DNA of 64,000 bases from Streptomyces corynorhini. GTDB lineage: Bacteria; Actinomycetota; Actinomycetes; Streptomycetales; Streptomycetaceae. The notes under the pieces were generated by a model. It had not been told where the DNA came from. It saw only the letters and a program-made list of their open reading frames with translations, and did no database searches. Where the stretch lies: assembly GCF_003346515.1 (NCBI RefSeq), contig NZ_QQNA01000035.1, forward strand, positions 1-64,000. Direction: 5' to 3'. Position numbers and translations under genes: made by a program. Below, piece after piece: positions 26,119 to 33,570 of this stretch (its first letter is position 1; each line of letters begins with the position of its first letter).

Positions 26119-26778
26119 TTACTCACGCTGTTCTTGGGGCTGGGCGTACTTCTCCATGCAGGCTGGGAGGTTGATGCCTTGGCGGGTCGACAGCTTGAGG
26201 AAGCGGACCGGGTGGGCGGTCCATTGGATGGTGGTGCGGTTGTCGTGGACGGTGAGGGTGCAGGGCTCGCCCTTGGTGAGCGCTTGGAGGACGTCTTGGT
26301 GGCCGTCGGACAACCAGGCCCATGTCTCGGTGAAGGCGTCGTCGTCCAAGGCTGAGGCGATCGTGCGGGTGGCGATTCGGATCCAGCGGGCGGTTTGATG
26401 CGCGGTCTTGACGTCAAGGGAGCCGAGTAGCTTTCGGCCCTGGCCCGTTGCCGAGTCGTGGGTCCAGCATTCGCATCGGAAACCGCCGGTGAACAGGCTC
26501 GCAGGTTTGACATCGGGTGCCTCCCGCCGGGCGGGCGGAGAGCACATAGCGGGTGGTGTCGTCTGAGAGGGTGAGTACGTAGGTCTGGCCGTGGCCAGGG
26601 TGGTGCGGGCTCGTTCGTGTTCGGCTTCGTCGGTGAGCCAGTGGTGGCCCGGCTGCGCGTACCGCTGGCCGAGTTGCTGGGTGACATCCGCGTCGGCGTA
26701 CGTCACCTTCGGGGTCGTGTCGCTGCCGCCGGCGTCGGTGACGGAGATGGACACCACGCGCTCGGAGAGGGCAAGCAC
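26119..26778 (-). pseudogene. Disrupted hypothetical gene of the element
   Basis: The C-terminal half in this frame reads as a genuine protein (GGFRCECWTHDSATGQG; ALDDDAFTETWAWLSDGHQDVLQALTKGE; PVRFLKLSTRQGINLPACMEKY). Around 26510-26595 the protein-like reading (TYVLTLSDDTTRYVLSARP) is in another frame, while this frame is Pro/Ser-rich, so at least two frameshifts are likely. The N-terminus VVSISVTDAGGSDTTP resembles the tail of an anti-sigma-type HATPase domain and may be recombined from elsewhere. Function unknown. Confidence 0.5.
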
Positions 26779-26804
26779 GACGTGGAAGAGTTCTCCCTTC
26801 CGGC

Positions 26805-27576
26805 GTGCTCGGCTCGCTGGACCCGACCAGCGACCGTGCGGTGTTCCGACAGATCGCCGACCGGCTCCGCGAAGCGATCGACCAGGGGAGTTTCCCCGAA
26901 GGGGCGAAGCTGCCTTCGGAATCGGAGCTGGTCGAGCACTTCGGCGTCTCCCGTATGACCGTGCGCAACGCGCTCTCGATGCTCCAGAGCGAAGGGCTCG
27001 TCTCGTCCGAACACGGCAGGGGCGTCTTCGTCCGGCCGCGCCCGCCCGTTCGCCGTCTGGCTTCGGACCGGTTCGCCCGGCGCCACCGGGAGCAGGGGAA
27101 GTCCGCGTTCATCGTGGAGGCCGACGCGGCCGGCAGCCGCCCGGAGGTTGACAACCTGGAGGTCAAGGAGGAGCGGCCCACGGCTGATGTGTCCGCCCGG
27201 CTGGGTGCTCCGCGGCGGGTACCGGCCCGGCGCCGCCGGTATCTGCTGGACGGGCGGCCGGTCGAATTCGCCGTGTCGTACCTGCCACTCGACCTGGCCC
27301 GCGATACCCCGACCGCCCAGCCCAACCCCGGTCCCGGTCCCGGTGGTATCTACGCCCGGCTCGAAGAACTCGGTCACCACCTCGACCACATCGAGGAGGA
27401 GATCCGGGCAGGCATGCCCTCGCCGCAGGAGGTCAAGACACTTCAACTCGCCTCCGGCGTACCGGTCATCCACCTGATCCGTACCGCGTTCGACACCAAA
27501 GCCGCGCCGTGGAGGTTGCGACAACGTCATGGCCGCCGACACCTACGTGCTGAGTTACCAGCTGCCCGCAACGTAA
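26805..27576 (+). pseudogene. Frameshifted GntR/UTRA regulator
   Basis: From the GTG at 26805 the frame encodes a good HutC-type GntR protein: FRQIADRLREAIDQGSFPEGAKLPSESELVEHFGVSRMTVRNALSMLQSEGLVSSEHGRG, then a UTRA domain to VPVIHLIRTAFDT. Beyond 27500 the family ending appears in the other frames: RAVEV from 27503, then CDNVMAADTYVLSYQLPAT from 27517 to a stop at 27574-27576. Two single-base deletions explain this. A translated version would carry an aberrant tail to 27716. It is a paralogue of the intact GntR gene at 10854. Confidence 0.7.
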
Positions 27577-27749
27577 CGGCCGGAAGGGCACGAGATGCTG
27601 ACGAACCCTCCGGGGGGGGAACGCACTTCTCAGAACTCGAACACACCAACCCGCATACTCGTATAGACGAACGGGCATCCGGGTCGAGGTTGATCCGAGG
27701 ACCGGTGAGGCGCTGATGAAGGTCGGCGTCGTGTACATCGATGAGGGCG

Positions 27750-27845
27750 ATGAACATCTACGCCCATGTCGTCCAGGACACGCAGCGCGAGGCCGTGAGC
27801 CACCTGGACCGGATACGTAAGCGGCAGCGTCCCGACCGTGGGTGA
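27750..27845 (+). pseudogene. C-terminal remnant of a tyrosine integrase
   Basis: 31 codons ending at a TGA: MNIYAHVVQDTQREAVSHLD then RIRKRQRP. This is the characteristic C-terminal end of Streptomyces phage-type integrases, containing the active-site Tyr (NIY) followed by AHV. No Arg/His catalytic box exists upstream in any frame, so the body of the gene is deleted. It lies 68 bp from the intact tRNA-Val gene, in the normal int-att arrangement. Confidence 0.75.
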
Positions 27846-27874
27846 CCGCGCCCGTGGATGTCAGAAGGAGATGT

Positions 27875-27910
27875 CAAAGGCCCCCAACCATGATCGGTTA
27901 GGGGCCTTTG
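27875..27910 (-). terminator. Terminator of the tRNA-Val gene
   Basis: Arms CAAAGGCCCCCAACC and GGTTAGGGGCCTTTG pair at 14 of 15 positions around a 6-base loop. It lies 4 bp beyond the CCA end of the leftward tRNA gene. Confidence 0.75.
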
Positions 27911-27913
27911 CAC

Positions 27914-27988
27914 TGGTGGGCGCGGACGGTTTCGAACCGCCGACATCTGCTTTGTAAGAGCAGCGCTCTACCCCTGAGCTACGCACCC
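27914..27988 (-). tRNA. tRNA-Val (anticodon UAC)
   Basis: Read on the minus strand, the acceptor stem GGGTGCG/CGCGCCC (one U-G pair), D-arm GCTC/GAGC, anticodon stem CTGCT/AGCAG with loop CTTACAA, and T-arm GGCGG TTCGAAA CCGTC all form. Anticodon UAC decodes valine GUA. The CCA end is encoded (27914-27916). The gene is the attachment site of the decayed element to its left; integration has regenerated an intact gene. Confidence 0.93.
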
Positions 27989-28217
27989 GTGGATGAGGGA
28001 ACAGCGTACATGGCGGGCGGAGCACCGCCGCACACCGCGGCGGGCGCTGTCCGGCGCGCTGTGCGGGCAGGGGGGATAGCCCCACCCCGGACAGGGTGGG
28101 CGGCCGGATCGGGATCCGGGGCTCTCGTTCGTAGGGTGAAGGCGCCAACACGCACGGGCAGCACGTACGGGCAGCACGTACGGGCACAGCACGCACGAAC
28201 AATCAGGGGGACCCAAC

Positions 28218-29036
28218 GTGGCCGGAAGCCGGAACCGCACGCGCGCGCTCATCGCCGCGGGAGCGGTCGTCGTCGCGATGACGGCGAGCGGGTGCGGGAG
28301 CGATCCGTCGGGCGCTCCCGTGGAGAAGAAGTCGTTCGACCTCGCCGGGAAGTCGCTGACCGTCGAGGCGGGCAACACGGAGATCGCGCTCGCCCCCGCC
28401 GATGTGAAGGACGTCGAGGTGGCGCGGCAGATCGACGGCTGGGTGTTCGCCGGGAGCGGGCCGAAGGGCGTGTGGAAGATGGACGGTGACACGCTCACCC
28501 TCAAGGTGAAGTGCTCAGGCGTCGTGAGCGACTGTTCCGCGCGCCACGAGGTGAAGGTGCCGCGCGGGGTCGCGGTGACGGTGCGCGGGGACAACGGGAA
28601 GGTGACCGCGGCCGGGTTCGACACCGCCCTCAAGGTGACGTCGGAGAACGGCTCGGTGGACGTCGAGGACTCCAGCGGGCCGCTCGACCTCAAGAACGAC
28701 AACGGCGCCATCACCGCGCGCGGAATCTCCTCGAAGGCCGTGACCGCGAGGACGGAGAACGGTTCGGTACGGCTCGGGCTGACCGAGGTGCCCGACCGGG
28801 TGGACGCAGGCAGCGACAACGGGGGGATCACGATCGAGCTGCCCACGACCGGCGCGGACGGTGCGGACAGCACGGACGGCGCGGACGGCGCGGACGGCCC
28901 GGACGTGTCGTACGCCGTGACGACGTCCAGCGACAACGGCTCCATCCACGTGGACGTGCCGGAGGACGGGAACAGCGGCCATGTGGTGAAGGCCCGCAGC
29001 GGCAACGGGAAGATCACCGTGCGAACCGCGAACTGA
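28218..29036 (+). CDS. DUF4097 beta-strand-repeat lipoprotein
   Basis: 272 aa from a GTG preceded by AGGGGGA. The lipobox is MTASGC. The mature protein is a DUF4097-type beta-solenoid of alternating short strands with recurring ENGS/DNG turns (VTSENGSVDVEDSSGPLDLKNDNGAITARG; TARTENGSVRLGL; SSDNGSIHVDVPEDG). A Gly/Ala/Asp repeat encoded by gcggacggc units sits near residues 212-232. Such proteins are thought to be envelope-associated and are often coupled to stress-responsive regulators, but no partner regulator is here. Confidence 0.82.
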   Translation: MAGSRNRTRALIAAGAVVVAMTASGCGSDPSGAPVEKKSFDLAGKSLTVEAGNTEIALAPADVKDVEVARQIDGWVFAGSGPKGVWKMDGDTLTLKVKCSGVVSDCSARHEVKVPRGVAVTVRGDNGKVTAAGFDTALKVTSENGSVDVEDSSGPLDLKNDNGAITARGISSKAVTARTENGSVRLGLTEVPDRVDAGSDNGGITIELPTTGADGADSTDGADGADGPDVSYAVTTSSDNGSIHVDVPEDGNSGHVVKARSGNGKITVRTAN

Positions 29037-29110
29037 CCGGCCCGTGTGTTCGTCACTACCTGGTGGGACAATGAACCAGGCGATGACGGATCTCGGCACG
29101 GGAGAGGGAT

Positions 29111-30505
29111 GTGACGGCGACACACGCCCACGCGCGACCGCACGCACGAATGAGAGCGAGAGCGAAGACGCGCGCCGCGGGTGGTGTTCTCACGGATGTC
29201 CTCACGCTGATGCTGCTTCCGGTGCCCCTGCTGGTGGCCACCGCGCCCGCCGCCTTCGCGGGCGGCGGGACCCGGCGCTGGTTCGGCGGCCGGGCCGAGA
29301 GTCTGCGGGCCGACGCCCAGGCCGCGAAGGACGCGGCGGCGGCGGCCTTCTACGAGCTGGACACGGCCCAGCGCGACCTGCGGATCTCCATCGAGACGAT
29401 CACGGCCGTGGACGGTTCTCCCCCGGCCCGCAAGGCCGCCGGTGACTTCACCGCGCTGGGGCAGCGGATCGACGAGGCCAGCCACGGCTACATCGAGGCG
29501 GTGGACGCGCACGACCTGGAGCGCGACGACCTGGAGGCGTCGGCCGCGTCCACGGCGCGCGACGAGCTGACGGCGGCCAAGGACGCGCTGAACCGGGTCA
29601 AGAGCGACCTCGACCGGTTCGCCCAGGGGCTCGGGCCGCTGCTCGACAAGGCGGAGACGCAGCTCGCACGGCTCGCCCCCGCCGTCGAGCGGGCGCGGGC
29701 GGGGCTGCTGGCCGCGAGCAACGCGCTGGACGAGGTGCGCGGCGCCGGACTGCGGGCGGACGATCTCGCCGCCCGGCTCGCGGCGCTGGGCCCGGAACTC
29801 ACCAAGCTCAACCAGGGCGCGGGGCAGCACGGCGTGCCGGAGACGATCCGCCGCGCCGAGCAGGTCCTGCACGCCGCCGACGCGGTACGGGCGGAGGCGG
29901 CGCGGCTGCCCGAGCGGGCCAGGGAGATCGACCGGCGGCTGGTCTCGCTCCGTACCCGTGCCCAGGCCCTGACGACGCGGGCCGGCTCGGTCGACCCGGT
30001 CCTCAGCGAGCTGCGGCGCCGCTTCTCCGCCGCCTGCTGGCAGGACCTCCAGCAGGTCCCGGAGCAGGCGGCGAGCAGCGTCCGGCAGGCCGAGGAGAAG
30101 CTCGAACAGGCCGGCAAGGCGCGCGAGGAGCAGCGCTGGGCCGACGCGACCTCGCGGCTCAGTACGGCGCGCGCGCTGCTGAACGATACGGACGAGGCGG
30201 TGTCGGCCGCCGGCGACCGGCTGCGGCGGCTGAACGCCGTGGCGAAGGATCCGCAACAGGAGATCGACCGTACGCGCTTCGCGCTCAGGGACGCCCAGCG
30301 CCTGGCCATGGCCGGGCGGCACACCCCCGAGCCGCGGCACGCCCGTCCGCTGGACGACTCCGTGGCCAGGCTGGACCGGGCGGTCGCGGCGCTGGAGGGC
30401 CGGCACCCCGACTACTGGCAGTTCCTGACCGAGACGGAGGCGGTACGGAACACCGCCGCCCGGGTCGTCTCGGACATCCGCGAGGAGCGGGGCACGGGAG
30501 GCTGA
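29111..30505 (+). CDS. Secreted or anchored coiled-coil protein of unknown function
   Basis: 464 aa. The GTG is preceded by GGAGAGGG. A long basic N-terminus, one hydrophobic stretch (TDVLTLMLLPVPLLVATAPAAFA) and an Ala-rich cleavage-like site indicate export. The remainder is almost wholly helical with heptad-like patterns (ARDELTAAKDALNRVKSDLDRFAQGLGPLLDKAETQLARL), forming long coiled coils and one isolated Cys near residue 310. I recognise it as a conserved Streptomyces protein without known function. It lies 74 bp after the DUF4097 lipoprotein and may be co-transcribed. Confidence 0.72.
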   Translation: MTATHAHARPHARMRARAKTRAAGGVLTDVLTLMLLPVPLLVATAPAAFAGGGTRRWFGGRAESLRADAQAAKDAAAAAFYELDTAQRDLRISIETITAVDGSPPARKAAGDFTALGQRIDEASHGYIEAVDAHDLERDDLEASAASTARDELTAAKDALNRVKSDLDRFAQGLGPLLDKAETQLARLAPAVERARAGLLAASNALDEVRGAGLRADDLAARLAALGPELTKLNQGAGQHGVPETIRRAEQVLHAADAVRAEAARLPERAREIDRRLVSLRTRAQALTTRAGSVDPVLSELRRRFSAACWQDLQQVPEQAASSVRQAEEKLEQAGKAREEQRWADATSRLSTARALLNDTDEAVSAAGDRLRRLNAVAKDPQQEIDRTRFALRDAQRLAMAGRHTPEPRHARPLDDSVARLDRAVAALEGRHPDYWQFLTETEAVRNTAARVVSDIREERGTGG

Positions 30506-30708
30506 GCGACCCGGCCGGTGGGGCGGGCCCGGGAGCCGTTCCCGCCGGGCGCGGGAGCCGTTCCCGCCGGGCGCGGGGTGGCCGCGGGCCGCCGGGCCCG
30601 CCCTCGGCGCGATTTTGTCGACTTGTCTCCCTGCCGGGCCGGGCGGATCCTTGAGGCAGCGCACGCGACACGCGACACCCATCGCCCGCCCAAGGAGGCC
30701 CGCCCCCC

Positions 30709-31338
30709 ATGGCCACCCGAGCGACACCTCCCGCAGTCGTACGGCACGATCCGCCGCCCTACCCCAGCCACGAGTACCGGCAGCAGGCCCGGCGCACCCG
30801 GCGTCGGCGGCGCCGCGTCATGATCGACTCGCAGCTCCCGCTCGACCACCACCTGAACCAGGTCTACCGCATCGGCGCGGGCCTGATGGGGCTCGTCCTG
30901 ATCGCCTTCGGCATCCTCGGGCTGGTCGACAAGATCGGCTTCTTCGGCACCGGCGGACAGCGGGTCGCCGGCCTCAACGCGAACGGCACCCTCAGCGTGC
31001 TGTCCATCTGTGTCGGTCTGCTGCTGCTCATCGGCATGGCGATCGGCGGCAATATCGCCTCGACCCTGAATCTGGTCTTCGGCGTCCTCTTCATCGCCAG
31101 CGGATTCGTCAATCTCGCCCTGCTGGATACCGGCTACAACTTCCTCGCCTTCCATATCCAGAATGTCCTCTTCAGCTTCGTGGTCGGTCTGCTGCTGATG
31201 TTCTTCGGAATGTACGGACGGGTCAGCGGCAGACTCCCGCACGAGAATCCGTACTGGCGCGCCCGCCACCCCGAGGAGGCCGACCGCGAGGACCGCGCCC
31301 GCACCACGCGGCGCCATGGCCCCTCCGCCGTACGGTGA
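30709..31338 (+). CDS. DUF4383 membrane protein
   Basis: 209 aa. A basic, Arg-rich cytoplasmic N-terminus is followed by four hydrophobic segments. DUF4383 features include HHLNQVYRIGAGLMGLVLIAFGILGLVD, FGTGGQRVAGLNANGTLSVLSICVG, and GVLFIASGFVNLALLDTGYNFLAFHIQNVLFSFVVGLLLM. Function unknown, and no operon partner is clear; the truncated LysR gene converges from the right. Confidence 0.85.
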   Translation: MATRATPPAVVRHDPPPYPSHEYRQQARRTRRRRRRVMIDSQLPLDHHLNQVYRIGAGLMGLVLIAFGILGLVDKIGFFGTGGQRVAGLNANGTLSVLSICVGLLLLIGMAIGGNIASTLNLVFGVLFIASGFVNLALLDTGYNFLAFHIQNVLFSFVVGLLLMFFGMYGRVSGRLPHENPYWRARHPEEADREDRARTTRRHGPSAVR

Positions 31339-31563
31339 AAGCCCACCGCAACGTCCACCGCCATCCCGCCGCCCCGGCCGCACCCGCCGCCATTGACCCG
31401 AGCGTGCGAGACGGATCCCGATTCGGTGGCGACTGATCCGGACGGGGCGGAAGGCGTCCCGGTCCGCGGTGGCCCGGAATCGGTCAGTGACCTCCGTGCG
31501 GGGCTGTACGGGAGGATCGGACCGATACGCGACGCTCTCCTCCGTCTTACGCGCGGTCTCGGT

Positions 31564-32235
31564 CTTCGAGGCGGTGCAGAGTTCGGTGGTACGCCGGACT
31601 CCATGGGCGACCAACTGCGCGTCGAGCAGGAAGGGATGGCCCGCGTACGGCATCGCGCGGAATCGCTCGACATCGACGGGGCCCGTCAGCTCGGGGTTGT
31701 CCCGGTCGCCGACCAGGACGTAGCGGTCCTCGAACAGAACGGCGCGCGGCAGTTTCGTGAGCGCGTCGGACAGCCCCATGGGGCAGATGAGGAGATCGAT
31801 GGCGGCCCGTCTGAGCCGCTCCTCGAAATCCTCGGCGAACGACACCACTTTGACGCGTATGCCGGGGGCTTCGGGGGCCAGGGCGGCGAGCAGTGGTTTC
31901 AGCAGCACCATGGTCACGTAGTCGCTGGTCATGATGGTGAACGTCCGCTCGACGGAGGCCGGTTCGAAGGTGTCGTGCCGGCCCAGGACGGACTCGGCGG
32001 CGGCCATCAGGTCCCGTACGGGGTCGACGAGCGACTCCGCCAGCGCCGACAGTGTGTACTCCCGTCCGGCGCGGACGAGCAGCGGGTCGCCGAAGTGTCT
32101 GCGCAGTCGGCCGAGCGCCGAACTCATCGCGGACTGCCCGAGGGAGAGCCGCTCGGCGGCCCGGGTCACATGGCGTTCGGTCAGCAGCGCGTCCAGGGCC
32201 GGCAGCAGATTCAGGTCCACATTGGTCAGCGCCAT
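31564..32235 (-). pseudogene. Truncated LysR family regulator
   Basis: From the ATG at 32233-32235, 224 codons encode a normal LysR protein: helix-turn-helix VDLNLLPALDALLTERHVTRAAERLSLGQSAMSSALGRLRRHFGDPLLVRAGREYTLS, then the first lobe of the effector domain (FTIMTSDYVTMVLLKPLLAAL; PYAGHPFLLDAQLVAHGVRRTTEL). Homology stops after CTASK near 31564, and the frame continues without family character antisense to DUF4383. The last 70-80 residues of the family are missing, so the gene is probably inactive or gives a protein without a complete effector domain. Confidence 0.7.
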
Positions 32236-32305
32236 GTCCGGTTCCCGTCCTCACCGCGTCGCGCGGCCGCCCGCCCCCGCGTCCGCGTCCGCGCGTCCGC
32301 GGCCC

Positions 32306-32419
32306 GTCCATGGACGGACCCACCCGCTGGACGGGCCCACCATCGGACGGACCCACCACCGGACGGACCACCCGCTGGACGGGCCCACCACCGGACGGAC
32401 CCACCACCGGACGGACCCG
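32306..32419. repeat. 17-bp tandem repeat array
   Basis: Six to seven degenerate copies of ccaccaccggacggacc, alternating with cacccgctggacgggcc. It lies between the truncated LysR gene and the FmdB gene and is non-coding as far as can be seen. Confidence 0.75.
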
Positions 32420-32517
32420 CCGTACCTCCTGGGCCAGCGAGAATACCCGCGGCGTCAGAAGCTGCCCGCCGGTGCGGACCCGGTCACGCGGGCGGCCGTC
32501 TGGCCTATCCTGAGCGC

Positions 32518-32742
32518 ATGCCTCGCTACGAGTACCGCTGCCGCTCCTGTGGTGACACCTTCGAGCTGAGCCGCCCGATGGCGCAGTCCTCGGCGCCCGC
32601 GTCCTGCCCCGAGGGACACGACGACACCGTGAAGCTGCTCTCCACCGTCGCGGTCGGCGGCTCCGCGAAGGGCGGCGCCCCCGCCCCGGCCGCCGGGGGC
32701 GGCGCGGGAGGCGGCTGCTGCGGGGGCGGCTGCTGCGGCTGA
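32518..32742 (+). CDS. FmdB-type zinc ribbon protein
   Basis: 74 aa. The N-terminal zinc ribbon (MPRYEYRCRSCGDTFEL; Cys8, Cys11, then Cys30 and His34) is the FmdB/CxxC_CxxC_SSSS family. The C-terminus is Gly-rich and ends GGGCCGGGCCG, four extra cysteines in pairs that could bind metal. No Shine-Dalgarno sequence is present; TATCCT at 32506-32511 leaves six bases before the ATG, so a leaderless mRNA is likely. Its stop abuts the stop of the convergent HAD gene with no gap. Function unknown; FmdB was first linked to formamidase/amidase gene regulation. Confidence 0.85.
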   Translation: MPRYEYRCRSCGDTFELSRPMAQSSAPASCPEGHDDTVKLLSTVAVGGSAKGGAPAPAAGGGAGGGCCGGGCCG

Positions 32743-33570
32743 TCAGCCGGACGCGGCGGCGGCCAGTCGGCGCAGTATCGCCTCGCCCGCCGCGGCGCCC
32801 GTCTCGCGCAACGCCTCCACGTGCGGCGCGCTCCAGCCCGCGTCGGCCAGCTCCCCGTGGCCCGGCCGCCATCCCCGGTCGGCCGCCAGCAGCAGATCCG
32901 CGTCGAGGAGCGAGTCCCCGGCGGCGAGGGTGCGCGTCGCGCCGGTCCTGCGGGCCACCTCGCGCATCGCGGCGCTCTTGGTGAGCGGGCGCGGTACGGC
33001 GTAGATCTTCCGGCCCTGGAGCGAGACCGTCCAGCCGCGCTCCCCCGCCCACCCGGCCAGCTCCGTCACCCAGTCCGCGGGCAACAGCGCGCGGTCGACC
33101 ACCAGATAGGCGAAGAGGTCCTCCGCGATCCGCTCCTTGAGCAGCCACGCGGGGTCGGCGGCGGTCAGCAGATGGTCACGGACCTCGGCGAGCGGCGCGC
33201 ACTCGTCGGCCAGCCGGGCGGCCACCGTACGCCGCCAGTCGAGGTCGGACTCCCCGTCGACCAGCAGATGTCCACCGTTGGCGCAGATCGCGAACCGCGG
33301 TGCGGGGCCCGGCAGATGGATACGGCCGTACTGCTCGCGCGTGCGCGTCGTCGTCGGTACGAAGACGGTCGTACGGGCCAGCCGGTCGAGCAGGGCGGCG
33401 GCCGTCTCCGTCAGATACGACAGCGGTCGGCCCTCGTACACCTCGACGCAGAGCAGCCGGGGCGCCTCGGCGTCGGCCACGGCGAGCCGGAGCGCGGCGG
33501 CCGAGTAGATGAGCGTGCGGTCGAGGTCGCTGGCGACCAGCGTGCGCGTGGTGGGTGCGGCGGCGGTCAC
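32743..33570 (-). CDS. HAD phosphatase of the Ter biosynthetic operon
   Basis: 275 aa from the GTG at 33568-33570, which overlaps the upstream stop by 4 bases. HAD motif I is TLVASDLDRTL (Asp15, Asp17), with FAICANGGHLL in the cap region and a C-terminal motif IV (RTLAAGDSLLDADLLLAADRGWRPG). The type IIB-like cap resembles sucrose-/mannosylglycerate-phosphate phosphatases. In the Ter systems described by Anantharaman, Iyer and Aravind, a HAD phosphatase accompanies an HpcH-like lyase and two PRTases, proposed to make a nucleoside-like metabolite. This gene is last in that operon. Confidence 0.85.
   Translation of the reverse strand: MTAAAPTTRTLVASDLDRTLIYSAAALRLAVADAEAPRLLCVEVYEGRPLSYLTETAAALLDRLARTTVFVPTTTRTREQYGRIHLPGPAPRFAICANGGHLLVDGESDLDWRRTVAARLADECAPLAEVRDHLLTAADPAWLLKERIAEDLFAYLVVDRALLPADWVTELAGWAGERGWTVSLQGRKIYAVPRPLTKSAAMREVARRTGATRTLAAGDSLLDADLLLAADRGWRPGHGELADAGWSAPHVEALRETGAAAGEAILRRLAAAASG

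Larger units (their letters stand above)
22793..27958. mobile_element. Decayed integrative element in tRNA-Val
   Basis: The stretch is bounded by direct copies of the tRNA-Val 3' half. Next to the right copy lies the C-terminal tail of a tyrosine integrase, the expected place for int. Contents are small hypothetical genes, an AT-richer DUF262 gene, a disrupted hypothetical gene and a frameshifted GntR regulator. No replication, transfer or excisionase gene survives, so the element is probably immobile. Boundaries are inferred from the repeats; the total length is about 5.2 kb. Confidence 0.7.

Noticed and set aside
30412-32235. A 607-residue LysR fusion protein
   Set aside because: After codon 224 the frame is antisense to the DUF4383 gene and has no family character; treated as a truncated gene.
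32306-32419. CRISPR array
   Set aside because: Units are contiguous 17-bp tandem repeats without unique spacers, and no cas genes are present.
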